From positions 1-36,142 of the forward strand of contig CAIMSU010000084.1 of assembly GCA_903844155.1 (NCBI GenBank): DNA of 36,142 nucleotides, read 5' to 3'. This DNA comes from an uncultured Pseudomonadota bacterium. Lineage in GTDB: Bacteria > Myxococcota_A > UBA796 > SXON01. Shown in pieces: positions 23,426 to 31,590 of the stretch (its first letter is position 1; each line of letters begins with the position of its first letter). The notes under the pieces are model-generated. The model saw only the letters and a program-made list of their open reading frames with translations, did not search any database and was not told the origin of the DNA. Position numbers and translations under genes: made by a program.

Positions 23426-24598
23426 TCAAAACGTCCCCGCGATCCCCGTTGGCGTCGCATGCAAGTGCACGCCCCCGGCCTCCAGCCAGTACACCCCGGA
23501 CCCAAGCAGGCAGAGCGCGCCGGTACCCGCGATCACCCAGGAGATCGTGCGGGGTGTCTGCACGTAGAGCTTGTAGTACACCTCCGGCGAGTCCTGGTAG
23601 TTGAGCTGCAGGTAGGTTGCGTAGTTGAGCTGGGCCGACCGGTTGAGCAGGTACGCTCCCGTAAATGCGCCGCCCGCGATGAGTGTCAGGCCCGTGGCGT
23701 CGCCCACCTTGGTCCACCGGACCTTGCTGGTGGCCATGCGTTGGTGCAGCGAGGGGAGGGGAGCGAGCGAGAGGGTCACGCGGGAGATGGTGTCGGGCGC
23801 CACGATCACGGGTTGGGACCCCTCGGTGTACCCGCGGAGGCGCGCGGTCACTGAGTGGGGGCCGATCGGGATGGTGCCAAGCGTGCGGGGACCGCTGCCC
23901 TCGGGCTCCCCGTCCAGGTAGACCGCTGCGGTCACCGGCGTGACGTCCACCGCGATGGTCCCGACCTGCTGCCGGGCGAGCGTGAGGGTGACGGCCAGCG
24001 GCTGGCCCGGCTCGATGGTGACGCTGGCCTGGGCGGGCAGATAGCCCGGGAGCGTCGCTCCGATCTGGTGGGTACCGCAAGCCAGCGCCTGGGGTGCCAG
24101 GGGTGCTGTGCCGACCGGCTTGCCGTCCACGGCGATCCCGGCGCCGTCCATGTTGGTCGTGATCGTGAGCGCCGCCGAGCCCATGTGCATCGCGGGGTCG
24201 ACGTGCTCGATCGCCTGCGCGTGGACCTCGATGGCCTGCTCCGACACCATGCAGCCCTGGCGGATCGCGACGATGTGCGTGCCAGCGGGCACCTGCTTGA
24301 TCATTCCGGGGGCGACGACGCCGGTGGGCTTGCCGTCGAGCGCGAGGGTGGCGCCTGCGGGACCGCTGACGAAGACGTCTCCGGCAGCCGCAGGGGTCGG
24401 TGGCGGAGGGGTGACGGGCGCGGGGGCTGGCCCGGCGGGCTGCGGGGCGGGCGGCGGGGCGACGGGTGCGGGCACGGCGGTCGGCGGGGCGACGGGTGCG
24501 GGCACGGCGGTCGGCGCGGCCGGGGCGGGCGGCGACGCGGCCGGGGCGGCGACGGCGGAGTGCAGAAGGAGGGCGGCGGAGAGCAGGCAACCGAGCAT
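23426..24598 (-). CDS. PEGA-domain envelope protein
   Basis: 390 residues from ATG at 24598 (MLGCLLSAALLLHSAVA), a signal peptide. Residues 19-70 are Pro/Ala-rich, with a 10-residue unit PTAVPAPVAP repeated in tandem. Three PEGA-type beta modules follow: 73-135 (VSGPAGATLALDGKPTG), 141-210 (TTNMDGAGIAVDGKPVG, GTHQIGATLPGYLP), 213-279 (VTPVTAAVYLDGEPEG, GPHSVTARLRGY). Two C-terminal hydrophobic helices lie at 301-318 and 352-371. PEGA modules bind or organise at the cell surface and occur in many delta-proteobacterial envelope proteins. The protein is probably exported and held in a membrane through the C-terminal hairpin. It diverges from the Ig-like lipoprotein gene. Confidence 0.85.
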   Translation of the reverse strand: MLGCLLSAALLLHSAVAAPAASPPAPAAPTAVPAPVAPPTAVPAPVAPPPAPQPAGPAPAPVTPPPPTPAAAGDVFVSGPAGATLALDGKPTGVVAPGMIKQVPAGTHIVAIRQGCMVSEQAIEVHAQAIEHVDPAMHMGSAALTITTNMDGAGIAVDGKPVGTAPLAPQALACGTHQIGATLPGYLPAQASVTIEPGQPLAVTLTLARQQVGTIAVDVTPVTAAVYLDGEPEGSGPRTLGTIPIGPHSVTARLRGYTEGSQPVIVAPDTISRVTLSLAPLPSLHQRMATSKVRWTKVGDATGLTLIAGGAFTGAYLLNRSAQLNYATYLQLNYQDSPEVYYKLYVQTPRTISWVIAGTGALCLLGSGVYWLEAGGVHLHATPTGIAGTF

Positions 24599-24643
24599 TC
24601 GGCATTCTACCACCCCGGGCCGCGACTGTGGTATTCTCGGCCG
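24599..24643. promoter_or_regulatory. 45-bp divergent promoter region
   Basis: Only 45 bp separate the start codons of the PEGA gene (minus) and the Ig-like lipoprotein gene (plus), so both promoters or leaders must be here or overlap the genes. GTATTCT at about 24631-24637 is a weak -10-like element for the plus strand. No clear -35 was found. Confidence 0.35.
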
Positions 24644-27061
24644 ATGAGCCGGCGCTTCCCCTCGATCCACCCGTCCCCGGTCCACGGCATCCTCGCCCTT
24701 GTGTTGGCGGGGTGCACCACGTCGCTGAAGGCCGTGCATTTCAACTCGCCGCCGAGCGCGCCGACAGTCGGGATCACGCCCGCCGCGCCTGTCACCACCG
24801 ACACATTGACCGCCACCATCGTCGCGGATCCGGTGGATGCCGAGGGCGACACGATGACCTACCACTACCAGTGGCTCGTCGACGGCAAGCCCGTCTCCAA
24901 GGACACAACCCTGAGTCCGGACGCCAGCTCGGTCGGTCAGGTCGTGTTGCTGCGGATGTACGCGGATGATGGCGTGTACACCGGCCCGACGGGCGAGGCG
25001 AGCGTCACGATCGGGGACAGCGCGCCCGCTGGCAGCACCGCGACCATCACCCCCGCAAGCCCGGCGACGGGCGACGACCTCGTCCTCGCACTCTCGGCCA
25101 CAGACGCCGACAATGACCCGATCACCTGGGGCATCGTCTGGATGAAGGACGGCGTGGAGGTCCCGGACGTCGCGAACCTCACGACGATCCCATCGGCCGA
25201 CACCGCCCTTGGCGAGCAGTGGACCGCGGTCGCGACGCCGACTGACGGAACCCTCGCCGGGCCCGTCGCCAGCGCCTCGGTCCGGGTCGGCGACTCGGCC
25301 CCGACGCTCACCGGGTTGGTGTTGGGCCCAAGTGGCGCGAAGGCGGGCGAGGCGCTCACCGTCACTTGCGAGGGCTTGTACGACTCGGACGGCGACTCGC
25401 TCAACGTCCATTACACGTGGAGCGTGGGCGGCGTCGTGGTCGCCGACGATGTTGCCGGGGCGACTGACACTCTCTCCCCAGCCGTCACCCGGGGCGACGC
25501 GGTCAGTGTGTCAGCCTACGCAAGCGACCTCCAGCTCGACTCCGCGCCCGGCCTGTCGAACACCCTCACGATCGCGGACACCGCCCCAACCCTTGCCAGC
25601 GTGCTGCTCTCGCCCGACCCCGCGCACGAGACCGACACACTGACGTGCACCCCCGGCACCGCCGCAGACGTCGATGGCGACGCGGTGACCTACACCTACG
25701 GCTGGCAGCGGAACGGGAGCGCGGTCTCCTACACAACGAGCACGATCACCGGCAGCGCGTTCGCCCGGGGCGACTCGATGACCTGCACCGTCACCCCGGC
25801 CGACGACGCCGCGACCGGCACGAAGGTGACGTCCAACGCCGTCTCCATCGAAAACTCCCCCCCAAGCGTCGCGTCTGTCGCCATCAGCCCCAGCCCGGCC
25901 TCCGCCGCCTCGACCTTGAGCGCCGTCGTGAGCGGGTGGTCCGACGCTGACGGTGACGCGGAGCAGCTCACGTATTCCTGGGTGGTCGACGGGGTCGTCG
26001 TCAGCACGGCGAGCACCTACACAGGCGTTGTCCGCGGTCAGGTTGTGTATGTCGAGGTCACTCCGAGCGACGGGTATGAGTCCGGCGCGACGGTGCGTTC
26101 GGCGTCGGTCACAGTTGGGGACGCCGCCCCAACACTTGCGAGCGTTGCGATCACCCCGTCGGTGCTTTACGCCGATTCAACCCCCGTCGCTGTTCCATCC
26201 GGGTATGCGGATGCCGATGGCGACAGTGGGACCTATCGCTATCAGTGGTACCTCGATGGGACCGCGGCGGGCGGTGAGACGACGTCGGCGCTGGCGAGCG
26301 TCCTTGTGGTCGGTGAGGAGGTTCAAGTGAGCGTCTGGCCAAGCGACGGGACGTCCGAGGGTGCGGCTGTTTCGTCGTCCGTAATCACGGTTTCCGACCG
26401 TTCGCCCGTAGCTGCTGCGGAGTTGCTCACGGCCGGGACCATCCAGACCTGCGACGAGATCCAACTTTCGGCCGCCGGCTCCTCCGACCCGGACGGGACG
26501 GCCCTCACGTACGATTGGACCGTGCACACCCGCCCCTCCGATTCGCACCGCGGCACCAGCTACCTCGACGCGGCTTCGGACGAGCTGCCGTACTTCATCG
26601 TGGATGCCGCCGGGACCTGGGATTTTCGCGTGGCCGCCTCGGACGGCTCGCTCTCCGACAGCGCGGACGTGGCCGTGGACGTGGTCGACCGCGGGTTCAA
26701 CACAACACCCGTCGCAGACGCGGGGCCGAACGAGTCCGCGAGCGAGGACGCGGCCTGCTACGCCTATGGGTACGGCATTGTCTGTGATGCGTGCGGTGGC
26801 GCGGCCTACACGCTCGACGGCTCGGGCTCGACGGACGGGGACGGGGACACGCTCACGTATTCCTGGAACATGGTGGACACCTCGTTCGTCTCGATCTCGG
26901 GCACGGACACGGCCAGCCCCGTCGTAACCGTGAGCCCGATCACGCCCGACTACGGCGTGACCACGACAGTCAGCGCGACCATTGCGTTGACCGTCACGGA
27001 CTGCGCGGGCGGCAGCAGCGTCGACTACGTCAGCATCACCTACGCGTGCACGGGGACGTGA
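24644..27061 (+). CDS. Ig/PKD-like repeat lipoprotein
   Basis: 805 residues from ATG 24644. The signal peptide (FPSIHPSPVHGILALVLAGC) ends in lipobox LAGC. The body is about seven tandem modules of roughly 90-100 residues. Each has a spacer such as DSAPTLTGLVL or DTAPTLASVLL, then a DADGDxxTYxYxWxVDG strand pair, a middle loop with VTxGDxVxVxVxxSDG, and ends before the next AP. This matches Ig-like/cadherin-type 'DxDGDxxxYxW' repeats of delta-proteobacterial surface proteins. The last two modules (GTIQTCDEIQLSAAGSSDPD; AYTLDGSGSTDGDGDTLTYSW) are PKD-like. The Cys pairs near the end (ACYAYGYGIVCDACGG) may bond. Anchored in the outer membrane and likely extended outward. Ligand unknown. Confidence 0.85.
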   Translation: MSRRFPSIHPSPVHGILALVLAGCTTSLKAVHFNSPPSAPTVGITPAAPVTTDTLTATIVADPVDAEGDTMTYHYQWLVDGKPVSKDTTLSPDASSVGQVVLLRMYADDGVYTGPTGEASVTIGDSAPAGSTATITPASPATGDDLVLALSATDADNDPITWGIVWMKDGVEVPDVANLTTIPSADTALGEQWTAVATPTDGTLAGPVASASVRVGDSAPTLTGLVLGPSGAKAGEALTVTCEGLYDSDGDSLNVHYTWSVGGVVVADDVAGATDTLSPAVTRGDAVSVSAYASDLQLDSAPGLSNTLTIADTAPTLASVLLSPDPAHETDTLTCTPGTAADVDGDAVTYTYGWQRNGSAVSYTTSTITGSAFARGDSMTCTVTPADDAATGTKVTSNAVSIENSPPSVASVAISPSPASAASTLSAVVSGWSDADGDAEQLTYSWVVDGVVVSTASTYTGVVRGQVVYVEVTPSDGYESGATVRSASVTVGDAAPTLASVAITPSVLYADSTPVAVPSGYADADGDSGTYRYQWYLDGTAAGGETTSALASVLVVGEEVQVSVWPSDGTSEGAAVSSSVITVSDRSPVAAAELLTAGTIQTCDEIQLSAAGSSDPDGTALTYDWTVHTRPSDSHRGTSYLDAASDELPYFIVDAAGTWDFRVAASDGSLSDSADVAVDVVDRGFNTTPVADAGPNESASEDAACYAYGYGIVCDACGGAAYTLDGSGSTDGDGDTLTYSWNMVDTSFVSISGTDTASPVVTVSPITPDYGVTTTVSATIALTVTDCAGGSSVDYVSITYACTGT

Positions 27062-27075
27062 GCGGGTACGCCCGC
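27062..27075. terminator. Small hairpin between converging genes
   Basis: GCGGG-TACG-CCCGC, a 5-bp stem with a TACG tetraloop, sits immediately after the stop of the Ig-like gene. The gene on the other strand ends at 27087. No T-tract follows, so Rho-independent termination is doubtful. Confidence 0.3.
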
Positions 27076-27086
27076 GCCCCGGCGGC

Positions 27087-30000
27087 TCAGGGCTCGACCT
27101 CAAAGTCGGCAGACGCGAGGGCAGACGCCATGAATGTCGTGCGCGGGACGGTCTCGAAGAGGCCCGGGTAGTCCAGTGGGCGGAGGACGGCGAGCTGGCG
27201 GGTCGCGAACGCCGTGCGCTCGTCGAACGCGTTGAGCTCGTACGCACGCTTCAGCGCGTTGGTGTAGGCGGCGACTGCCTTTTCCTGCTGGGCGAACGCC
27301 TTGCCGGCGAGGGTGTCCTTGTAGATCTGGCACTGATCGCCGTCGAGGTAGCCTGGGCAGCGGGATGTGTTGAACGTCTCCGCCATGTCCTCATACGCTT
27401 GACCCAAGCGGACGAGCGAGGCCAACCCCCACTCCCCGGCGCCCGTCTGGACGATGGCCGCGTAGCTGGACTCCAGCGCCGCCAGCGCCCGGGCCTTGGC
27501 GAGGAGCTGGTCGTTGTAGATCGTGTCCTCGGCGTGCGGGCTGACCTTTGCATCGGTGCCGTTGATACGCATCGCCGTGAACCGGCTGAAGTCGCTCTCG
27601 GCGAGCAGGTACCGGATGTGCGCGGCGTCCTCGATCGCGCCTTCATCCCCGGGGACTCGCGGGTCGCCTGCGAGGGCGGGTGTTGTGGCGTTTGCGAACC
27701 AGGCGAGGCTGTCCTTCCAGTGCTTTGGGGCCTCCGCGCCGCGGCCCAGTGTGCCAAGCAGCAGGCCATAGTGGAGGCGCGCCTGCATCACCTCGTCGAC
27801 GGAGGCGAGCGGGGCTGCGGGTGACGGCGTCCTGGTCGCCGTTGCGGGCTTCGTGAAGAACGCGAGGTAGATCGCGGCGGCCTCAGCGGGCTTTCCGTGG
27901 TCCTCGTAGGTCTCGGCCACGCCAAGCTGAAGCGCGTGGATGTCCCGACGGTTGGGGTAGGCCGTGATGAGCGCCTGGTAGTCCGAGATCGCGGTCTCCC
28001 AGCTCCCAAGCGCGTTCCGAAAGATCGCGGCCGAGAAGATCGCGGCGACGGCGCTGGGGTGCGCGCTGTCGACGGCGAACAGCTCTTCGTACCAGTCTGC
28101 GGCCAGGGCGAACTGGCCCTCGGACTCGTAGTCGTAGCCCAACGCCGCGATCTGGTCCTCGTAGTACCGGGATTTCGGAAACCGGTTGATGAGCTCGAGG
28201 CGAACGGGGATGGCGTCCGCCGTGCGGCCAAGGTCATGGAGGTACACAGCGGCGTTGTTGAGCGCGACGTCACACTTGGGTGACGTCGGAAACGCCTTGT
28301 CGAAGGCGACGTAGTCTGCGGCAGCCTTTCCCTTGTCGCCCGTCCTCTGGAGGTCGGCCGCGATGAGGGCGATCGTGGCATTCTCATACTGCGCGTGCAC
28401 CTCCTTCTTGAATTGGGCGTCGCCGAGCCCAGGCTGCTCGGAGTAGAATTGGGCGGTGGCCTTCAGGCTCTGCAGGTCGCCGACGAGCGCAAAGTTGTCC
28501 AGCATCAGGTTGGCGGCCTGCTCGGCGTCGCGCGAGCCCGGGTCCATCTGGATGACCGTGCGGAACCGATCCGACGCCTCGCGGAAGTGGTTGCGGGTGT
28601 TCAGCAGGTAGCCCGCCTGGTAGATGACGCCCCGCGTTTTGTCGGTGGGGTAGAGCTGGGCGTACTGGTCCAGCGCGGCGAGCTTGCGCGCTTCCCACGG
28701 GCTCAACGGCTGCTCGCCCTGGGATCCCGGGGCCGTCGGCGCTGCCCCCTCGACCTTCATCATCTCGCTGGCCGAGAAGATCGAGGAGTTGGCGCAGAAT
28801 TCCGAGTGTTGCCCGTTCGGGTCGATGGCGACCACTGCCATCTCCTGCGCGTATGCCTCGTCGAATTTTCGGACCTTGTAGAGCAGCTCCGAGAAGTTGT
28901 ACCGCATCTCATACGCGTAGGGACCGCTTGGGAACTCCTGCAGGTACGCGCGGTAGGCCTGCTCCGCCAGACCGTAGACCTTCACCGCGGCCGACCCCGT
29001 CCCAAGTCGCCGCGCCTCCTGCTGGTAGTCGACGGCAACGCCGTGCAGCGCCTTTTCGACGATGCCGCCAACGCCCGCCACCGCGTCCGGGTTGGCTGCG
29101 TTCGCCCGCGCCCAGGCGGACTGCTTGCCGTAGGCCGTCCGGAGCCGATCGATTTCGGCGAGCGTGTCCTCCTTTCGCCCCTCCTTTCGGAGCAAGGCGA
29201 CGATCTCGCCTTCAAACCCGGCCGCTTCCGGCGCGTCCGGACTCTCGGTGATCAGGCGTCGGTACATCGTGATCGCGTCGTCAAACCGGCCTTGTTCGCT
29301 GCACGTGGTGGCGAGCCGTTGCAACAGTTGGGGCACCAGGGCCTGCTTCCCGTTCCGCTTGAGGTAGTCCGTGGCTTCCTCGATCGTCCCAAAGTCGGCG
29401 AAGAACAACACGAGATCCCCGAGCGCCTCGTCCGAGAGTTGGGCGCTGCCCGTTGACGCCGTCGCCGATTGGGCCTCCGCGACGACCCCCTCCATCGTGC
29501 GAATCGCGGCCTGCCCGTCCTGCACGTTGTAGTAGCACCACGCCAGCTTGTAGAGGGCAAAGGCGTGCTTGTCGGAGGTGGCGTCGGCCGAGGCCTTCTT
29601 GTAGGCGATCAGGGCCTTGTCCGGCTCGCTCTTCTCGTTGAAGTAGAATTCGCCGATCAGCACGTAGGCGTCGGTGGCGTAGGCGCTGTCGGGGTATTGC
29701 TTGACGAGTCGGGTGAACTGTTGGGCGGCGAGGTCGAATTGGGAGGTCTCGTTGTAGGCGCTGCCAAGGTAGAACGTGGCCTCGTCGGCACGCGTGAATT
29801 GCGGGTAGCCGCTGAGGATCTGCTGGTACAGCGCGATGGATTTCTGCTGCCAGGCGCGGGACGGAGCGAGGATGGCGGTGCAGTCGACGGTATCGGGGTT
29901 CCGGCCGGCGTTCAAGGCGTCGTCCTTCAGGGCGTCGCACGCGGGGCGCTCGTCGAGGTACGAATCGCGCCCCTCGTCGAAGTACATCTCCGAGAGGCGC

Positions 30001-30308
30001 AGGATCAGCTCGGCGCGTTGTTCTGACGGGAGCTCGGTGTCGCCGGCGAGCAGCCCCTTGAGCTTCTGCATCGCCAACGCGCGTGCGTCGCGCCCGGCCT
30101 GACGGAGCTGGGCGCTCTGCTGGTCGACGGCGGCGGTGTCGGGTGGCGTCAGCCGGCGCGGCGTCCTGTCCGCGGCGTGCGCGGCGGGGGCCCAGACTGG
30201 CGAGAGGGCGAGCAGCAGGCCGACGACGCCGCCGCAACGGGTGAGGGAATGGGGCCCTCGAGCCGCGGGTTGACGGGCGGGGAGGTGCTGAGACGGGTGG
30301 ATTGGCAT
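27087..30308 (-). CDS. Long secreted TPR-repeat protein
   Basis: 1073 residues from ATG at 30308. A longer frame exists upstream but is not coding in style. A 47-residue N-terminus with CGGVVGLLLALSPVWAPAAHA is a signal peptide. The remainder is almost entirely tetratricopeptide and half-TPR helices: LRLSEMYFDEG, ATFYLGSAYNET, QFTRLVKQYPDSAYATDAYV, YKLAWCYYNVQD, AITMYRRLITESPDAPEA, RYNFSELLYKVRKFDEA, YENATIALIAADLQ and others. One region (~510-525) is Pro/Gly-rich. Length and layout resemble the periplasmic or outer-membrane TPR proteins of Myxococcota motility and envelope complexes (AglT/GltE-like), but I cannot assign one. It is probably a scaffold in the periplasm. No lipobox was seen. 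Confidence 0.85.
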   Translation of the reverse strand: MPIHPSQHLPARQPAARGPHSLTRCGGVVGLLLALSPVWAPAAHAADRTPRRLTPPDTAAVDQQSAQLRQAGRDARALAMQKLKGLLAGDTELPSEQRAELILRLSEMYFDEGRDSYLDERPACDALKDDALNAGRNPDTVDCTAILAPSRAWQQKSIALYQQILSGYPQFTRADEATFYLGSAYNETSQFDLAAQQFTRLVKQYPDSAYATDAYVLIGEFYFNEKSEPDKALIAYKKASADATSDKHAFALYKLAWCYYNVQDGQAAIRTMEGVVAEAQSATASTGSAQLSDEALGDLVLFFADFGTIEEATDYLKRNGKQALVPQLLQRLATTCSEQGRFDDAITMYRRLITESPDAPEAAGFEGEIVALLRKEGRKEDTLAEIDRLRTAYGKQSAWARANAANPDAVAGVGGIVEKALHGVAVDYQQEARRLGTGSAAVKVYGLAEQAYRAYLQEFPSGPYAYEMRYNFSELLYKVRKFDEAYAQEMAVVAIDPNGQHSEFCANSSIFSASEMMKVEGAAPTAPGSQGEQPLSPWEARKLAALDQYAQLYPTDKTRGVIYQAGYLLNTRNHFREASDRFRTVIQMDPGSRDAEQAANLMLDNFALVGDLQSLKATAQFYSEQPGLGDAQFKKEVHAQYENATIALIAADLQRTGDKGKAAADYVAFDKAFPTSPKCDVALNNAAVYLHDLGRTADAIPVRLELINRFPKSRYYEDQIAALGYDYESEGQFALAADWYEELFAVDSAHPSAVAAIFSAAIFRNALGSWETAISDYQALITAYPNRRDIHALQLGVAETYEDHGKPAEAAAIYLAFFTKPATATRTPSPAAPLASVDEVMQARLHYGLLLGTLGRGAEAPKHWKDSLAWFANATTPALAGDPRVPGDEGAIEDAAHIRYLLAESDFSRFTAMRINGTDAKVSPHAEDTIYNDQLLAKARALAALESSYAAIVQTGAGEWGLASLVRLGQAYEDMAETFNTSRCPGYLDGDQCQIYKDTLAGKAFAQQEKAVAAYTNALKRAYELNAFDERTAFATRQLAVLRPLDYPGLFETVPRTTFMASALASADFEVEP

Positions 30309-30591
30309 GGTGGCGTCCGGCGGGCGAGGGTGAAGGGGGCGAGCGGGCAGGGCTGTCGCCAAGCCCGGCGCGATGAACGCCGGGAATCGGGGACTTGTCC
30401 CGATGTTGACCGATCCTTGACGAACCCGCAAGCGGCTTTTCAGGCCGGGCGCGACTTCTTCCTGGACCCGCGACCGCCGCCTCGGGACGGTTCCTTGATC
30501 AATCGGCATATACTGGCCCTCGCCCGCCCCGAGACCCCGCCTGAAGCCGCCGATCCTCGCCCTCGTCGCCCTCGTCGCGTTCGACCTCGCC
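30309..30591. promoter_or_regulatory. Divergent intergenic region with promoter-like elements for the ABC importer
   Basis: About 283 bp between the TPR gene (minus) and the ATG of the binding-protein gene (plus). TATACT at 30509-30514 is a good -10 for the plus strand; a matching -35 is not clear. Two direct copies of TTGAC, (T/G)-rich, occur near 30405-30420 (TTGACCGATCCTTGACGA). In frame with the binding protein, codons from CTG 30541 encode a signal-peptide-like stretch, so translation may start inside this region. Confidence 0.35.
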
Positions 30592-31590
30592 ATGCTGGCC
30601 TGGCCGGGCGGGCGCTCGCTCGGGCAGGCCCCCGGGAGTGCCCCGCGCGTGGGCCTCGTTTTCGACGTTGGCGGGCGCGGCGACAAGAGCTTCAACGACG
30701 CGGCCTTCCGCGGGCTGATGCGCGTGCGGGACGAGCTGCACATGCCCGTCGAGTACATCGAGCCGGGCGAGGGCGCAGACCGCGAAAGTGCCCTTCGAAT
30801 GCTCGCGGCTGAAGGATTTTCGCTGGTCGTCGGGGTCGGGTTCATCTTCACGGACGACGTGAACAACGTCGCCGTCGACTACCCGCACACCGCCTTCGCG
30901 TGCGTGGACTACGCGCTGCAGACCGGCCCCGACGGCGCGGTCGTCCCGCCGCCCGCCAACGTCGTCGCGCTCAAGTTTCGCGAGGAAGAAGGCTCGTACC
31001 TCGTCGGCGCGCTCGCGGGCCTGAGCACGAAGACGCACGCTGTCGGCTTCGTCGGCGGCATGGACATCCCGCTCATCCGCAAGTTTGAGGCCGGCTATCG
31101 CGCAGGCGTGGCGCGCACCTGTCCGGATTGCCGCATGACAGCCCAATATGCCGGCGTGACGGGCGCCGCGTTCAAGGATCCCGGCAAGGGCAAGGAGCTC
31201 GGGCTCGGGCAGTACGGTTCGGGCGTCGACATCATCTTCCACGCGTCGGGCTCCACCGGCCTCGGGGTGTTCGAAGCGGCGCGCGAAACCGGACATCTCG
31301 CGATCGGCGTCGACTCCGACCAGTACGACGAGGCCCCCGGCCACATCCTCACGAGCATGGTGAAGGGCGTGGACGTCTCCGTGTACGACGTCGCCAAAGA
31401 GGTGCTCGACGGGCACTTTTCCGGCGGCATCCGCAGCCTTGGCCTGGCCGAGGACGGCGTGGCCTGGGTTCACGATGAGCACAACGCCGCGCTCCTGCCG
31501 ACCGGCGCCGTCGCCCAGGTCGACGCGCTGGCCGAGGCCATCAAGCGGGGCGAGGTCACGGTGCCGACGACGGTGGAGGTGCCGAAGTGA
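30592..31590 (+). CDS. BMP-family ABC transporter substrate-binding protein (nucleoside type)
   Basis: 332 residues from ATG 30592. BMP/PnrA hallmarks are VGLVFDVGGRGDKSFNDAAF at the start of the fold, NVVALKFREEEGSYLVGALAG, VGFVGGMDIPLIRKFEAGY, DIIFHASGSTGLGVFEAA and GVDSDQYDEAPGHILTSMVKGVD. These proteins bind purine nucleosides in the periplasm and deliver them to the permeases encoded next. From ATG 30592 no export signal is present. In frame upstream, CTG 30541 begins LKPPILALVALVAFDLAMLAW, a good signal peptide, so a CTG start is likely. There is no lipobox Cys, so the protein would be free in the periplasm. The stop overlaps the ATPase start by 4 bp. Confidence 0.9.
   Translation: MLAWPGGRSLGQAPGSAPRVGLVFDVGGRGDKSFNDAAFRGLMRVRDELHMPVEYIEPGEGADRESALRMLAAEGFSLVVGVGFIFTDDVNNVAVDYPHTAFACVDYALQTGPDGAVVPPPANVVALKFREEEGSYLVGALAGLSTKTHAVGFVGGMDIPLIRKFEAGYRAGVARTCPDCRMTAQYAGVTGAAFKDPGKGKELGLGQYGSGVDIIFHASGSTGLGVFEAARETGHLAIGVDSDQYDEAPGHILTSMVKGVDVSVYDVAKEVLDGHFSGGIRSLGLAEDGVAWVHDEHNAALLPTGAVAQVDALAEAIKRGEVTVPTTVEVPK

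Noticed and set aside
30309-30866. Upstream extension of the TPR gene beyond 30308
   Set aside because: It would overlap the binding-protein gene and lacks TPR or signal features; the ATG at 30308 gives a signal peptide.
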